DNA of 64,000 nucleotides, taken from AP-15 sp963701815. GTDB lineage: Bacteria > Pseudomonadota > Alphaproteobacteria > ATCC43930 > CGMCC-115725. Positions 44,081-52,289 of the stretch are shown here, one piece after another. Position 1 is the first letter of the stretch, and the number at the start of each line of letters is the position of its first letter. The notes beneath the pieces were generated by a model. It worked only from the letters and a program-made list of their open reading frames with translations, was not told the DNA's origin and searched no databases. The translations under genes and the position numbers were made by a program. The stretch is from assembly GCA_963701815.1 (NCBI GenBank), contig CAVPBN010000008.1:62001-126000 (forward strand), written 5' to 3'.

Positions 44081-44749
44081 TCAGAAATCGAGATCGGCGT
44101 AATGCGGCGGCGGCGGGACCCCCGGCACATGGTCGCTCAAGATCGGCCGGAAGCTCGGCCGCGACTTGATCCGCGCGTACCATTCCTTGGCCGGCTCGTG
44201 CTCGTCCCACGGGACGTCGCCCAGATAATCGAGGCTCGACAATTGCGCCGCGGCGGTGATGTCCGCGATCGAGAAATGATCGCCGGCGAGCCAGCGCCGC
44301 CGGTCGACGAGATAGCCGATATAATCGAGATGATGCGGCAAATTCGCGTGCCCGGCGCGAATCGCCCGCGAATTGGGCTGCCCCGAGCCGAGATAGCGCT
44401 TCATCATTTTCTCGCCGAGCAGGTTCTCGGTCACTTCGAGCCACATCTTGGTGTCGAACCAGGCGGTCAGCCGCCGCACCTCGGCGCGGTCGACCGGGTT
44501 GATGCCGATCAGCATCTTCTCGCGGTAGACCTCGTCGAGATATTCGACGATAGCCGCGGTATCGGCGAGCACGGTCCCGTCCGGTTCGATCAGCACCGGC
44601 ACCTCGCCTGCCGGGTTGAGGGCGAGGAATTCCGGGCGTCGTTCCCAGGTCTTCTCGGATTTCAACGTGAAATCCAGGTTCTTCTCGCTCAGCACGACAC
44701 GCACCGTGCGCGCGGCGGGGGACAGCCAGAGGTGATAGAGGACGCGCAT
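44081..44749 (-). CDS. Glutathione S-transferase family protein (Ser-type)
   Basis: A 222-residue GST starting MRVLYHLWLSPAARTVRVVL, with Ser10 in the usual active-site place. EVPVLIEPDGTVLADTAAIV is the cis-Pro and gamma-glutamyl-binding block. The C-terminal all-helical domain has GDHFSIADITAAAQLSSLDY. It converges on the cupin gene, 36 bp apart. A role in glutathione conjugation or stress is likely; the substrate is unknown. Confidence 0.88.
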   Translation of the reverse strand: MRVLYHLWLSPAARTVRVVLSEKNLDFTLKSEKTWERRPEFLALNPAGEVPVLIEPDGTVLADTAAIVEYLDEVYREKMLIGINPVDRAEVRRLTAWFDTKMWLEVTENLLGEKMMKRYLGSGQPNSRAIRAGHANLPHHLDYIGYLVDRRRWLAGDHFSIADITAAAQLSSLDYLGDVPWDEHEPAKEWYARIKSRPSFRPILSDHVPGVPPPPHYADLDF

Positions 44750-44989
44750 GCCGGCGATTGTAGCGACCACCGCCGCCGGTGAACAACGGCCGATCGCTGT
44801 CCCCTGCTCCGATCGCCGCGCCGCTGCCCGACCGGCGCCGTTCCGGCCGGCTCGCCCCGAGCCGACGGCGCCAGCGACGTTGCCGGCGCTGCGAATGCAT
44901 TCGCCTGGAAGCCGCCGATAAATTGAGCGATGATCGCTGCGCCGATCCGTACAATCTCCGGTCGCGCAGACAGCAAATTGACAGGGAAG

Positions 44990-46777
44990 ATGATTCCGAG
45001 CCGGCGGCAGCGCAACGATCTGTTTCATCTGGTTCTGATCAAACCGACGCATTACGACGATGACGGCTATCCGATCCAATGGGTCAAAGCCGCCATTCCC
45101 TCGAACACGTTGGCCTGCCTGAACGGCTTGGCGACGGATGCGAGCCGCCGCGAGGTGTTGGGGGCCGGTGTCGAGATTCGCCTGCATACCTACGACGAGA
45201 CCAACCAGCGGGTCAGACCTGCGCGGATCATGCGTATGGTCCGCCGGGCCGGCGGTCGCGTGCTTGTCGGCTTGGTCGGCGTCCAATCGAACCAGTTTCC
45301 GCGCGCCGTCGATCTCGCCAGGCCCTTTTGCGCCGCCGGCCTGCCGGTCTGCATCGGCGGCTTTCACATCTCGGGCTCGATCGCGATGCTGCCCGAGATG
45401 CCGCCCGAAATGCGCGCGGCGCAGGCCCTCGGCGTCTCGTTTTTTGCCGGCGAGGCCGAGCACGGCCGGCTCGACCAGGTCATGCGCGATGCCTGGAACG
45501 GCGTATTGCAGCCGCTCTACAATTACATGGACGATCTGCCCGCGCTCGCCGGAGAACCGCCGCCGATGCTGTCGCCGCGGCACATCAGGCGGATTTCAGG
45601 CTCGCTGTCGAGCCTCGATCTGGGCCGCGGCTGCCCGTACCAATGCTCGTTCTGCACGATCATCAACGTCCAGGGACGCAAGAGCCGATACCGCACGCCC
45701 GACGATCTCGAACAGGCGATTCGCCAAAATTACGTTCGAGGGATCAGACGATTTTTTATCACCGACGACAATTTCGCCCGCAACCGGCACTGGGAGGAAT
45801 TGTTCGACCGCATGATCCGGCTGCGGCTCGGCGACGGCCTGAAGATCGGCTTTACGATCCAGGTCGACACCCTATGCCACCGCATCCCGAACTTTATCGA
45901 GAAGGCGGCGCGGGCCGGGGTGCGCCGCGTCTTTATCGGCCTCGAAAACATCAACCCGGACAATCTGCTGAGCAGCAAAAAACATCAAAACAAGATCACC
46001 GAATACCGCGTCATGCTGCAAAAATGGCGCGAGCACGGCGCGATCACCTGTGCCGGTTACATTATCGGTTTTCCTGGGGATACCAAGCACTCGATCCTGC
46101 GCGACATCGAGATCATCAAAAGCGAATTGCCGATCGACGTGCTCGAACTGTTCTTTCTGACGCCGCTCCCCGGCTCCGAGGACCACCGCAGGCTGTTCGA
46201 CGACAATGTCTGGATGGATTCCGATCTCAACAAATACGACCTCTACCACCGCGTGACGCACCACCCGAAAATGTCGGATATGGAGTGGGAAGAGGCTTAC
46301 CGCGCCGCCTGGGAAAGCTTCTACAGCCTCGATCATCTGCGCACGATCCTGCGCCGGGCGGCGGCCAACCCGACCGGACGGCCCCAAACCACGCTGACGA
46401 CCCTGCTGTGGTTCAAGCTGATGACGATGTTCGAGGCGGTCCATCCGCTCGAGGGTGGCGCCTTCCGCCGCAAATCGCGCGGCGACCGCCGCCATGGCCT
46501 GCCGCTGGAGAGCGCATTCGCATTTTATCCGCGGCAGTTCGGCGACATCGTCGGCAAGGCTTGGAATTACTGGTCGGTGTATCGGCAGTCGAAGGCGATC
46601 CTGAAAACGGTCGTCGCCGCACCCGACCGATGGCGCTATTCCGACCTGTCGATCGCACCGCCGCCGACAGATGAATTCGACCGTCTGGACCTCTATCACG
46701 CGACGAGCGGCGGCGAAGCGGCGTTGGCGCGAAAGCGCCGCGACGACGCGCTGCGGGCGAAGGTCGCAGCCGCTTGA
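44990..46777 (+). CDS. B12-binding-like radical SAM protein
   Basis: A 595-residue protein. The N-terminal 180 residues (LVLIKPTHYDDDGYPIQWVK, VGLVGVQSNQFPRAVDLARP, VCIGGFHISG) form a Rossmann-like cobalamin-binding domain of the class B radical SAM type, without a clear DxHxxG. The radical SAM core has CPYQCSFC (Cys215, Cys219, Cys222), FFITDDNFARNRHWEEL, RRVFIGLENINPDNLL and AGYIIGFPGDTKHSILRD. The last 200 residues are unlike standard methyltransferases and hold FWLKM-type aromatic helices. ATG 44990 was chosen over an upstream start because the conserved strand begins soon after. Class B enzymes methylate unactivated carbon or phosphorus; here the target is unknown. Confidence 0.85.
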   Translation: MIPSRRQRNDLFHLVLIKPTHYDDDGYPIQWVKAAIPSNTLACLNGLATDASRREVLGAGVEIRLHTYDETNQRVRPARIMRMVRRAGGRVLVGLVGVQSNQFPRAVDLARPFCAAGLPVCIGGFHISGSIAMLPEMPPEMRAAQALGVSFFAGEAEHGRLDQVMRDAWNGVLQPLYNYMDDLPALAGEPPPMLSPRHIRRISGSLSSLDLGRGCPYQCSFCTIINVQGRKSRYRTPDDLEQAIRQNYVRGIRRFFITDDNFARNRHWEELFDRMIRLRLGDGLKIGFTIQVDTLCHRIPNFIEKAARAGVRRVFIGLENINPDNLLSSKKHQNKITEYRVMLQKWREHGAITCAGYIIGFPGDTKHSILRDIEIIKSELPIDVLELFFLTPLPGSEDHRRLFDDNVWMDSDLNKYDLYHRVTHHPKMSDMEWEEAYRAAWESFYSLDHLRTILRRAAANPTGRPQTTLTTLLWFKLMTMFEAVHPLEGGAFRRKSRGDRRHGLPLESAFAFYPRQFGDIVGKAWNYWSVYRQSKAILKTVVAAPDRWRYSDLSIAPPPTDEFDRLDLYHATSGGEAALARKRRDDALRAKVAAA

Positions 46778-46926
46778 AGGACCGACGGAGGCGCAGCGGC
46801 CTGCGGTTCGGTCTATTCCCGGCTATGGCGATGTTTGCCGCGCGGGCGGCCCGGTTGTAATAGGTTGTTTGTCGGCGGCGAAGTTCCGTCGGCTGCGGGT
46901 TAATCGGGTGCGGGTCAAGGTGTGAG

Positions 46927-47217
46927 ATGGCTCGATCTGGCGTAATCCTTGCCGCCGTCCTCTGGGTTGTGCTGACGATCCCGGCTCTCGGCCAGAATTT
47001 TTCGCGTGGGAACCAGGCTCGCTTCAACAGCCCGCCGCCCTGCTATGCGGTAACGCCCGGGCCTCTGCGCGGGGCGGCCCGCGGGGCCGCAGGCGGGGCG
47101 CTGATCGGGGCGATCGGGGGCAATGCCGGGCGTGGCGCCGCGATCGGCGGCGCCGTCGGCGGGGTCGGCGGCGCTATCCGCCGCGGCTCGGCGCGCAGCG
47201 CCGGGGCGTGTCTCTGA
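46927..47217 (+). CDS. Small secreted glycine-zipper protein
   Basis: A 96-residue product with a signal peptide (MARSGVILAAVLWVVLTIPALG). The mature part holds PLRGAARGAAGGALIGAIGG and NAGRGAAIGGAVGGVGGA, a glycine zipper of the type that packs in the outer membrane. A single Cys in PPPCYAV and one at the C-terminus could form a disulphide. First of four small envelope proteins in a row on the plus strand. Confidence 0.75.
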   Translation: MARSGVILAAVLWVVLTIPALGQNFSRGNQARFNSPPPCYAVTPGPLRGAARGAAGGALIGAIGGNAGRGAAIGGAVGGVGGAIRRGSARSAGACL

Positions 47218-47277
47218 CCGGCGCCGATCCGCTCGTGCTGCATCGTCCGGTCTGCGGAGGCGGAGAAGGGGTACGAC

Positions 47278-47643
47278 ATGAAGATAAGGCTCGCGGCGAT
47301 CCTGGCGACGGTATGCCTCGCCGCCTGCGCCGAGCAAGCGCCGGCGCCGCCGCCGCCTCCGGTGCCCGTCGCCGCCACTTCGCCACCGGCGCCGTCCCCG
47401 GCGCCGGTGGCTCCCCAGCGCTGGGATATCGAGCGCGTGCGCTGCTCCGATCTGCTCGAAGCCTCCGATGAGGACCGCGCGTCGGCGGCGATGTTCTATT
47501 ACGGTTATCTTGCTGCCAAGGCCGGCCTGCACATCATCGACGTCGGTCGGATCGAAGGGAATATTGCAAAGGTCATGCGGCTGTGCGAAGCCAAGCCCAA
47601 GCTGACCGTGCCGCAGGCCTTCCGCCAGGCGCTGCACCCGTAA
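47278..47643 (+). CDS. HdeA/HdeB-family lipoprotein
   Basis: A 121-residue product. KIRLAAILATVCLAACAEQA is a lipoprotein signal with lipobox LAAC, followed by a Pro-rich spacer of about 30 residues. The C-terminal domain WDIERVRCSDLLEASDEDRA with FYYGYLAAKAGLHIIDV and KVMRLCEAKPKLTVPQAF has the two-Cys, helical pattern of HdeA/HdeB acid-stress chaperones. Anchoring such a domain to a membrane through a Pro-rich arm is uncommon. GAAGGGGTACGAC precedes ATG 47278. Confidence 0.75.
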   Translation: MKIRLAAILATVCLAACAEQAPAPPPPPVPVAATSPPAPSPAPVAPQRWDIERVRCSDLLEASDEDRASAAMFYYGYLAAKAGLHIIDVGRIEGNIAKVMRLCEAKPKLTVPQAFRQALHP

Positions 47644-47718
47644 CCCCAACCGAGCGAGGCCGCGGCGGCAGGCGCGCGATCCGCCCCCGCTCGGATTACG
47701 CCGACTCAGGAGGAATTT

Positions 47719-48522
47719 GTGAAGCTTCGTATTTCAGCGATCCTCGGCATGCTGATTGCCGGCGTCCTCGTCGGGTCGGCGCCGGCCACGATTCCCGTGG
47801 CGCGGGCTGCGGCCCAGGAAAAACCCGAGATCAGCGCGGAGGCGAGCGCGGCGCTGCAGCGCATGGGCAACACCTTGCGCGCCGAGCAGCTTTCGTTTCA
47901 GGCGCAGACGATCCGCGTCTACGCCGGCGCCAACGGGCAGCCGCTGCACATCTTCCATTCTCTCAGCGTCACGATGCGGCGGCCGAACCGGCTGCTGGTC
48001 GACCGCAGCGGCGACGATGGATCGAGCAAGATCTTCTATGACGGCAAGACCCTGACCGTCTTCCTGCCCGAGCGGAACAAATACGTAAAGATCCCGGCGC
48101 CGGACACGATAGAAGCGATGATGAAGGAGGCGATGGGTCGTCTCCATGTCGACTTTCCGCTCGCCGATCTGCTGAGCGATGCGCCCGACAAGGCGTTTCT
48201 GAGCGGGGTCAAATCCGGCGAAGTGGTCAATACCGTGACGATCGACGGGGTCCCGTGCCTGCACATGTTCTTCGCGCAACCGCCCGGCATCGAACTCGAG
48301 CTGTGGCTCGAAAAAACCGAGCAGTCCTTGCCGCGGCGATTGATCGTGACCTATCGCAACCTGCCGGGCCAGCCGAGTTTTATCGCGGCCTTTTCGAAAT
48401 GGGATTTCTCGATCCATCCGACCGATGCGGATTTCGCCTTTCAACCGCCGGCGGGGGCGACGCAGATCGCCCTGAAACCAGCCGCGGCGGCGCGCGCCAA
48501 GGCTAAAGGAAACAGGCCATGA
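47719..48522 (+). CDS. DUF2092 secreted protein
   Basis: A 267-residue protein with a signal peptide (VKLRISAILGMLIAGVLVGS) and a LolA/LppX-like half-barrel. LQRMGNTLRAEQLSFQAQTI, MRRPNRLLVDRSGDDGSSKI, FYDGKTLTVFLPERNKYVKI and HVDFPLADLLSDAPDKAFL are DUF2092 signatures. The fold resembles lipoprotein carriers, so lipid or hydrophobic-ligand binding in the periplasm is possible but unproven. GTG 47719 has CAGGAGGAATTT directly upstream. The next gene overlaps its stop by 4 bp, so the two are coupled. Confidence 0.85.
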   Translation: MKLRISAILGMLIAGVLVGSAPATIPVARAAAQEKPEISAEASAALQRMGNTLRAEQLSFQAQTIRVYAGANGQPLHIFHSLSVTMRRPNRLLVDRSGDDGSSKIFYDGKTLTVFLPERNKYVKIPAPDTIEAMMKEAMGRLHVDFPLADLLSDAPDKAFLSGVKSGEVVNTVTIDGVPCLHMFFAQPPGIELELWLEKTEQSLPRRLIVTYRNLPGQPSFIAAFSKWDFSIHPTDADFAFQPPAGATQIALKPAAAARAKAKGNRP

Positions 48523-48860
48523 AGCGCCTGACGATCGCCTGTTTCAGTGCACTGTTGATGGCATCGGCCGCGCCGCACGCGTTCGGCTGGGGAGCGGTCC
48601 GCGGCCCCAATGGCGGCGCCGCCTACCGCGGTCCGATGGGCGGCGCCGCCGTCCGCGGCCCCAATGGCGGCGTGGCGGTTCACGGCGGGTATGGCGGCTA
48701 TCACGGCGGCACCGTCTATCGCGGCGGATACTATGGCGCTCCGGCCGCCGGGGTAGCGGCGGGCGTGGCCGTCGGCGCCGCGGTCGGCACCGCCGCCGCA
48801 GCCTCGGCCTATTCGGCGCCGTACTATCCGCCCCCCTACTACTATCCGCCGCCCTATTAG
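48519..48860 (+). CDS. Secreted Gly/Tyr/Pro-rich repeat protein
   Basis: A 113-residue product with a signal peptide (MKRLTIACFSALLMASAAPH). Three near-repeats of about 10 residues follow: GAVRGPNGGA, AYRGPMGGAA, VRGPNGGVAV, then YGGYHGGTVYRGGYYG, a hydrophobic Ala/Gly/Val stretch (a glycine-zipper-like hairpin) and a Tyr-Pro tail (YYPPPYYYPPPY). The ATG at 48519 overlaps the DUF2092 stop (ATGA). DUF2092 genes are often followed by such a protein, so the two may act together at the envelope. Confidence 0.75.
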   Translation: MKRLTIACFSALLMASAAPHAFGWGAVRGPNGGAAYRGPMGGAAVRGPNGGVAVHGGYGGYHGGTVYRGGYYGAPAAGVAAGVAVGAAVGTAAAASAYSAPYYPPPYYYPPPY

Positions 48861-48909
48861 GGGCAGGGCCGGCGGACCCCGCGTCGCGCCGATTCGGCGC
48901 GATGTCGCG

Positions 48910-49905
48910 ATGAAGGCGGTCTCGATCGTCGCGGCGCTCGCCGGTCTGGCGGCGATGGCCGTACTGGTCGCCGTCTTCGGCGCAGGAGCGGTGGCGCGCT
49001 CGCTGCTCGCCATCGGCTGGGCCGGGTTTGCCGCGGTCTGCCTGATCCAACTGGCGCTGATCGGGTTGATGGGCCTCGCCTGGGGCAGGCTGGTGCCCGG
49101 GGCAGCCGCCTGGATATTTGTATGGGCGCGCCTTGTGCGCGACGCCGGCTCCGAGGTGTTGCCGTTATCGCCGGTCGGCGGCTGCGTCCTCGGCGCGCGC
49201 GCCGCGGCATTGGCCGGCGTGCCGGCCTCGATCGCAGCGGCGAGCACGATCGTCGACCTGACCCTCGAATTTCTCGCGAAACTCGCCTACACGGCTGCCG
49301 GCCTTATCGGACTGATCCGCCTGCGGCCCGATTCGCCTTTTGCCGTGCCGGTCGCGATCGGCCTGGTCGTGGCCGGCGTCATCGCCTCGATGTTCGTCCT
49401 CTTTCAGCGGCGGGGCGCCGGGCTGATCGATCGCCTGGCCGGCGTTCTCGGCCGCGGCTGGGCTGAACGAACCGCCGCGGGCGCCGGTGTATTGCATCGG
49501 GCGCTCGCCGATATTTATCGACGCAGGGCCCGGCTCCGGGTCGGGTTCTGGGTCCATTTGGGTTGCTGGTTCGCCGGCGCCTCCCAGGCCTGGATCGCTT
49601 TGCGCCTCGCGCACGCACCGCTCTCTTTCGGGGTGGTGCTGGTCATCGAAAGTCTGCTCTATGCGATCCGCACCCTCGCTTTCGCTATCCCGAACGCGGT
49701 CGGCGTGCAGGAGGGCGGTTATATTCTGGTCGGCGCCGCCTTTGGCCTGTCGCCGGAAATGGCGCTCGCCCTGTCGCTGCTGAAGCGGGCCCGCGACCTC
49801 GCGATCGGATTGCCGGCGCTCGGCGTCTGGCAGATCGTCGAAGGCGGGCGGCTGTGGCGGCGGCGTCGCGACGCCGGCGATACCCTTGCCGGGAGGAAAT
49901 CATGA
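48910..49905 (+). CDS. Lysylphosphatidylglycerol synthase transmembrane-domain protein, HpnL-like
   Basis: A 331-residue inner-membrane protein with about 8 helices, of the UPF0104/LPG-synthase-TM group and close in plan to HpnL of hopanoid-producing bacteria. DAGSEVLPLSPVGGCVLGAR and LLYAIRTLAFAIPNAVGVQE with GGYILVGAAFGLSPEMALAL are the family blocks. HpnL moves hopanoids or related lipids toward the outer membrane, but no hopanoid genes are in the window, so the HpnL name is tentative. The next gene overlaps its end by 4 bp. Confidence 0.82.
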   Translation: MKAVSIVAALAGLAAMAVLVAVFGAGAVARSLLAIGWAGFAAVCLIQLALIGLMGLAWGRLVPGAAAWIFVWARLVRDAGSEVLPLSPVGGCVLGARAAALAGVPASIAAASTIVDLTLEFLAKLAYTAAGLIGLIRLRPDSPFAVPVAIGLVVAGVIASMFVLFQRRGAGLIDRLAGVLGRGWAERTAAGAGVLHRALADIYRRRARLRVGFWVHLGCWFAGASQAWIALRLAHAPLSFGVVLVIESLLYAIRTLAFAIPNAVGVQEGGYILVGAAFGLSPEMALALSLLKRARDLAIGLPALGVWQIVEGGRLWRRRRDAGDTLAGRKS

Positions 49906-50510
49906 CCGACCCGCTTCCCGTCGTCTATTTGGCGCGGCACGGCGAGACCGCATGGAGCCTGTCGGGCCAGCATACCGGCCGGACGGACCTGCCGTTGACC
50001 GAACATGGCGAAGCCGATGCCCGCGCCCTCGGCGCTCGGCTGCGGGGGCTGGATTTCGCCAAGGTCGTGACCAGTCCGTCGCAACGCGCGGTCCGGACCT
50101 GCGAGCTGGCCGGCTTCGGCGATCGGGCCGAGATCGAGCCCGACCTCGCCGAGTGGGATTACGGCCGATACGAGGGCCGCCGCACGGCCGAGATTCTGGC
50201 AGAGGACCCGGATTGGCAGCTCTTTCGCGACGGCTGTCCGGGCGGCGAGTCGCCGAACGAAATCGGCGCGCGCGCCGAGCGCGCCGTGGCCCGTATCCGT
50301 GCGGTCGGCGGCGACGTTCTGGTCTTTTCCAGCGCCCATATTCTGCGGGTCCTGGCCGCCCGGTGGCTCGGGCTCGAGACGGCGGGGGGCCGATTGCTGT
50401 TGCTCGGCACCGCCAGCCTCAGCCTCCTCGGCTATGAGCACAATCTGGCGGAACCGGCGATCCGGCTGTGGAACGACACCCGTCACGCAGCGATCGCATC
50501 GGGTGGGTAA
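49902..50510 (+). CDS. Histidine phosphatase superfamily protein
   Basis: A 202-residue phosphoglycerate-mutase-like phosphatase. VVYLARHGETAWSLSGQHTG carries the phosphorylated His (His13) in RHGE, VVTSPSQRAVRTCEL has the second Arg, EWDYGRYEGRRT the acid, and LVFSSAHILRVLAARWLG the second catalytic His. ATG 49902 has GGGAGGAAATC upstream and overlaps the stop of the HpnL-like gene by 4 bp; pgm follows 7 bp on. In this setting it may dephosphorylate a sugar phosphate, but the family is too broad to say. Confidence 0.88.
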   Translation: MTDPLPVVYLARHGETAWSLSGQHTGRTDLPLTEHGEADARALGARLRGLDFAKVVTSPSQRAVRTCELAGFGDRAEIEPDLAEWDYGRYEGRRTAEILAEDPDWQLFRDGCPGGESPNEIGARAERAVARIRAVGGDVLVFSSAHILRVLAARWLGLETAGGRLLLLGTASLSLLGYEHNLAEPAIRLWNDTRHAAIASGG

Positions 50511-50517
50511 AACACCG

Positions 50518-52167
50518 ATGACGATGTCGCCGCTGGCCGGCAAGCCGGCGCCCAAGGAGATGCTGGTCGATCCGGTCCGTCTCGAGCGCGATTACTACGA
50601 GCGGCGGCCCGATCTCGACGACCCCGGCCAACACGTCGCCTTCGGCACCAGCGGGCACCGGGGCTCACCCTATCGCGGTTCGTTCACCGAAGCCCACATA
50701 CTGGCCATCACCCAGGCAATCTGCGACTATCGGCGGGCCCACGGCCCGGACGGGCCGATTTTTATGGGCAAGGACACCCATGCGCTGTCCGGGCCGGCGC
50801 AGCGTACCGCTCTCGCCGTGCTGGCGGCCAACAACATCGACACGATCATCCAGCAGGATGACGGGGTGACGCCGACGCCGGTGATCTCGCGCGCAATCCT
50901 CGTGCACAACCGTGAGCGCGTCGGGCGCCTTGCCGACGGCATCGTCGTCACCCCGTCGCACAATCCACCCCAGGACGGAGGGCTCAAATATAACCCGCCC
51001 GACGGCGGCCCGGCCGACACCGACGTGACCCGATGGATCGAAGAGCGCGCCAACGGCTTGCTGCGCGAGGGCAACGCGGGGGTCAAACGCCTGGCGGCGT
51101 CGGCTGCACTGCATGCGGCGACGACCCATCAGCAGGATTTCGTGCGGCCCTATGTGGACGATTTGCGACATGTCGTCGACATGGACGCGATCCGCGCCGC
51201 CGGGCTCAAGCTGGCGGTCGATCCGCTGGGCGGCGCCGCGATCCATTACTGGGAGCCGATCAACGCGGTCTACGGGCTCGACATCGCCGTCGTCAACCCG
51301 CTGGTCGACGCGACGTTCTCTTTCATGACGGTCGATCACGACGGTCAAATCCGGATGGATTGCTCGAGCCCCTACGCGATGGCCCGGCTGGTCGGGCTCA
51401 AGGATCGGTTCGACGTGGCCTTCGCCAACGATCCCGATTCGGATCGGCACGGCATCGTCACGCCGGCCGCGGGGTTGATGAACCCGAATCATTATCTGGC
51501 CGTGGCGATCGGGTATCTGCTGACGCATCGCCCGGACTGGCCGGTCGCGGCGGCGGTCGGCAAAACCGTGGTCAGCAGCGGTATGATCGACCGTGTCGTA
51601 CAGCGGTTCGATCGCCGGCTCTCGGAGGTACCGGTAGGCTTCAAATGGTTCGCGCCGGGGCTGTTCGACGGCTCGTACTGCTTTGGCGGCGAGGAGAGCG
51701 CCGGGGCGAGCTTTTTGCGAACAGACGGCAGCGTGTGGACGACCGACAAGGACGGCCTGATCATGGATCTGCTGGCCGCCGAGATCACCGCCCGGACCGG
51801 GAGGGATCCGGGCGAACATTACCATGCGCTGACGGCGGAATTCGGTACCGCCCACTACACCCGGATCGATGCGCCGGCCTCACCGGAACTGAAGGCGCGG
51901 CTCGAACAGCTGAGCCCGGAAGTCGTCAGGGAGCCCGACTTGGCCGGCGAGCCGATTCTGGCGAAGCTGACGCGGGCGCCAGGGAACGACGCGCCGATCG
52001 GCGGCCTCAAAGTCGTTGCCGCCAATGGTTGGTTTGCGGCCCGGCCCTCGGGCACCGAGGCCGTGTACAAGCTTTACGCCGAGAGCTTTCGCGACGAGCA
52101 ACACCTGCGTTCAATCCTCGCCGAGGCTCAGCAGATCATTGCAAATGTCGAGGCCGAAACGGGCTGA
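50518..52167 (+). CDS. pgm: Phosphoglucomutase (alpha-D-glucose phosphate-specific)
   Basis: A 549-residue enzyme that interconverts glucose 1-phosphate and glucose 6-phosphate, linking glycolysis with glycogen, trehalose and nucleotide-sugar synthesis. The length and order match E. coli Pgm. HVAFGTSGHRGSPYRGSFTE opens domain 1, the phospho-Ser loop is TPSHNPPQDGGLKYNPPDGG (Ser147), the Mg loop is DPDSDRHG, the sugar loop is GGEESAGASF, and the phosphate-binding loop near the end is RPSGTEAVYKLYAES. The gene follows the phosphatase by 7 bp. Two glycosidase genes lie 3.4 kb downstream, consistent with alpha-glucan use. Confidence 0.95.
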   Translation: MTMSPLAGKPAPKEMLVDPVRLERDYYERRPDLDDPGQHVAFGTSGHRGSPYRGSFTEAHILAITQAICDYRRAHGPDGPIFMGKDTHALSGPAQRTALAVLAANNIDTIIQQDDGVTPTPVISRAILVHNRERVGRLADGIVVTPSHNPPQDGGLKYNPPDGGPADTDVTRWIEERANGLLREGNAGVKRLAASAALHAATTHQQDFVRPYVDDLRHVVDMDAIRAAGLKLAVDPLGGAAIHYWEPINAVYGLDIAVVNPLVDATFSFMTVDHDGQIRMDCSSPYAMARLVGLKDRFDVAFANDPDSDRHGIVTPAAGLMNPNHYLAVAIGYLLTHRPDWPVAAAVGKTVVSSGMIDRVVQRFDRRLSEVPVGFKWFAPGLFDGSYCFGGEESAGASFLRTDGSVWTTDKDGLIMDLLAAEITARTGRDPGEHYHALTAEFGTAHYTRIDAPASPELKARLEQLSPEVVREPDLAGEPILAKLTRAPGNDAPIGGLKVVAANGWFAARPSGTEAVYKLYAESFRDEQHLRSILAEAQQIIANVEAETG

Positions 52168-52289
52168 AGCCGCACGGCGCATCGATCCCGATCAGGGCGC
52201 CGTCGCACCGATCGAACGCGAGCGGATTGCCGGGTCGGACCGAACCCGGCATTGTCGCCGTTGGCATTGAGCATCCCGAGGAGACAAGG

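Noticed and set aside
48910..49905. hpnL as a firm gene symbol
   Set aside because: The fold and motifs fit, but no hopanoid genes are adjacent and related proteins serve other lipids.
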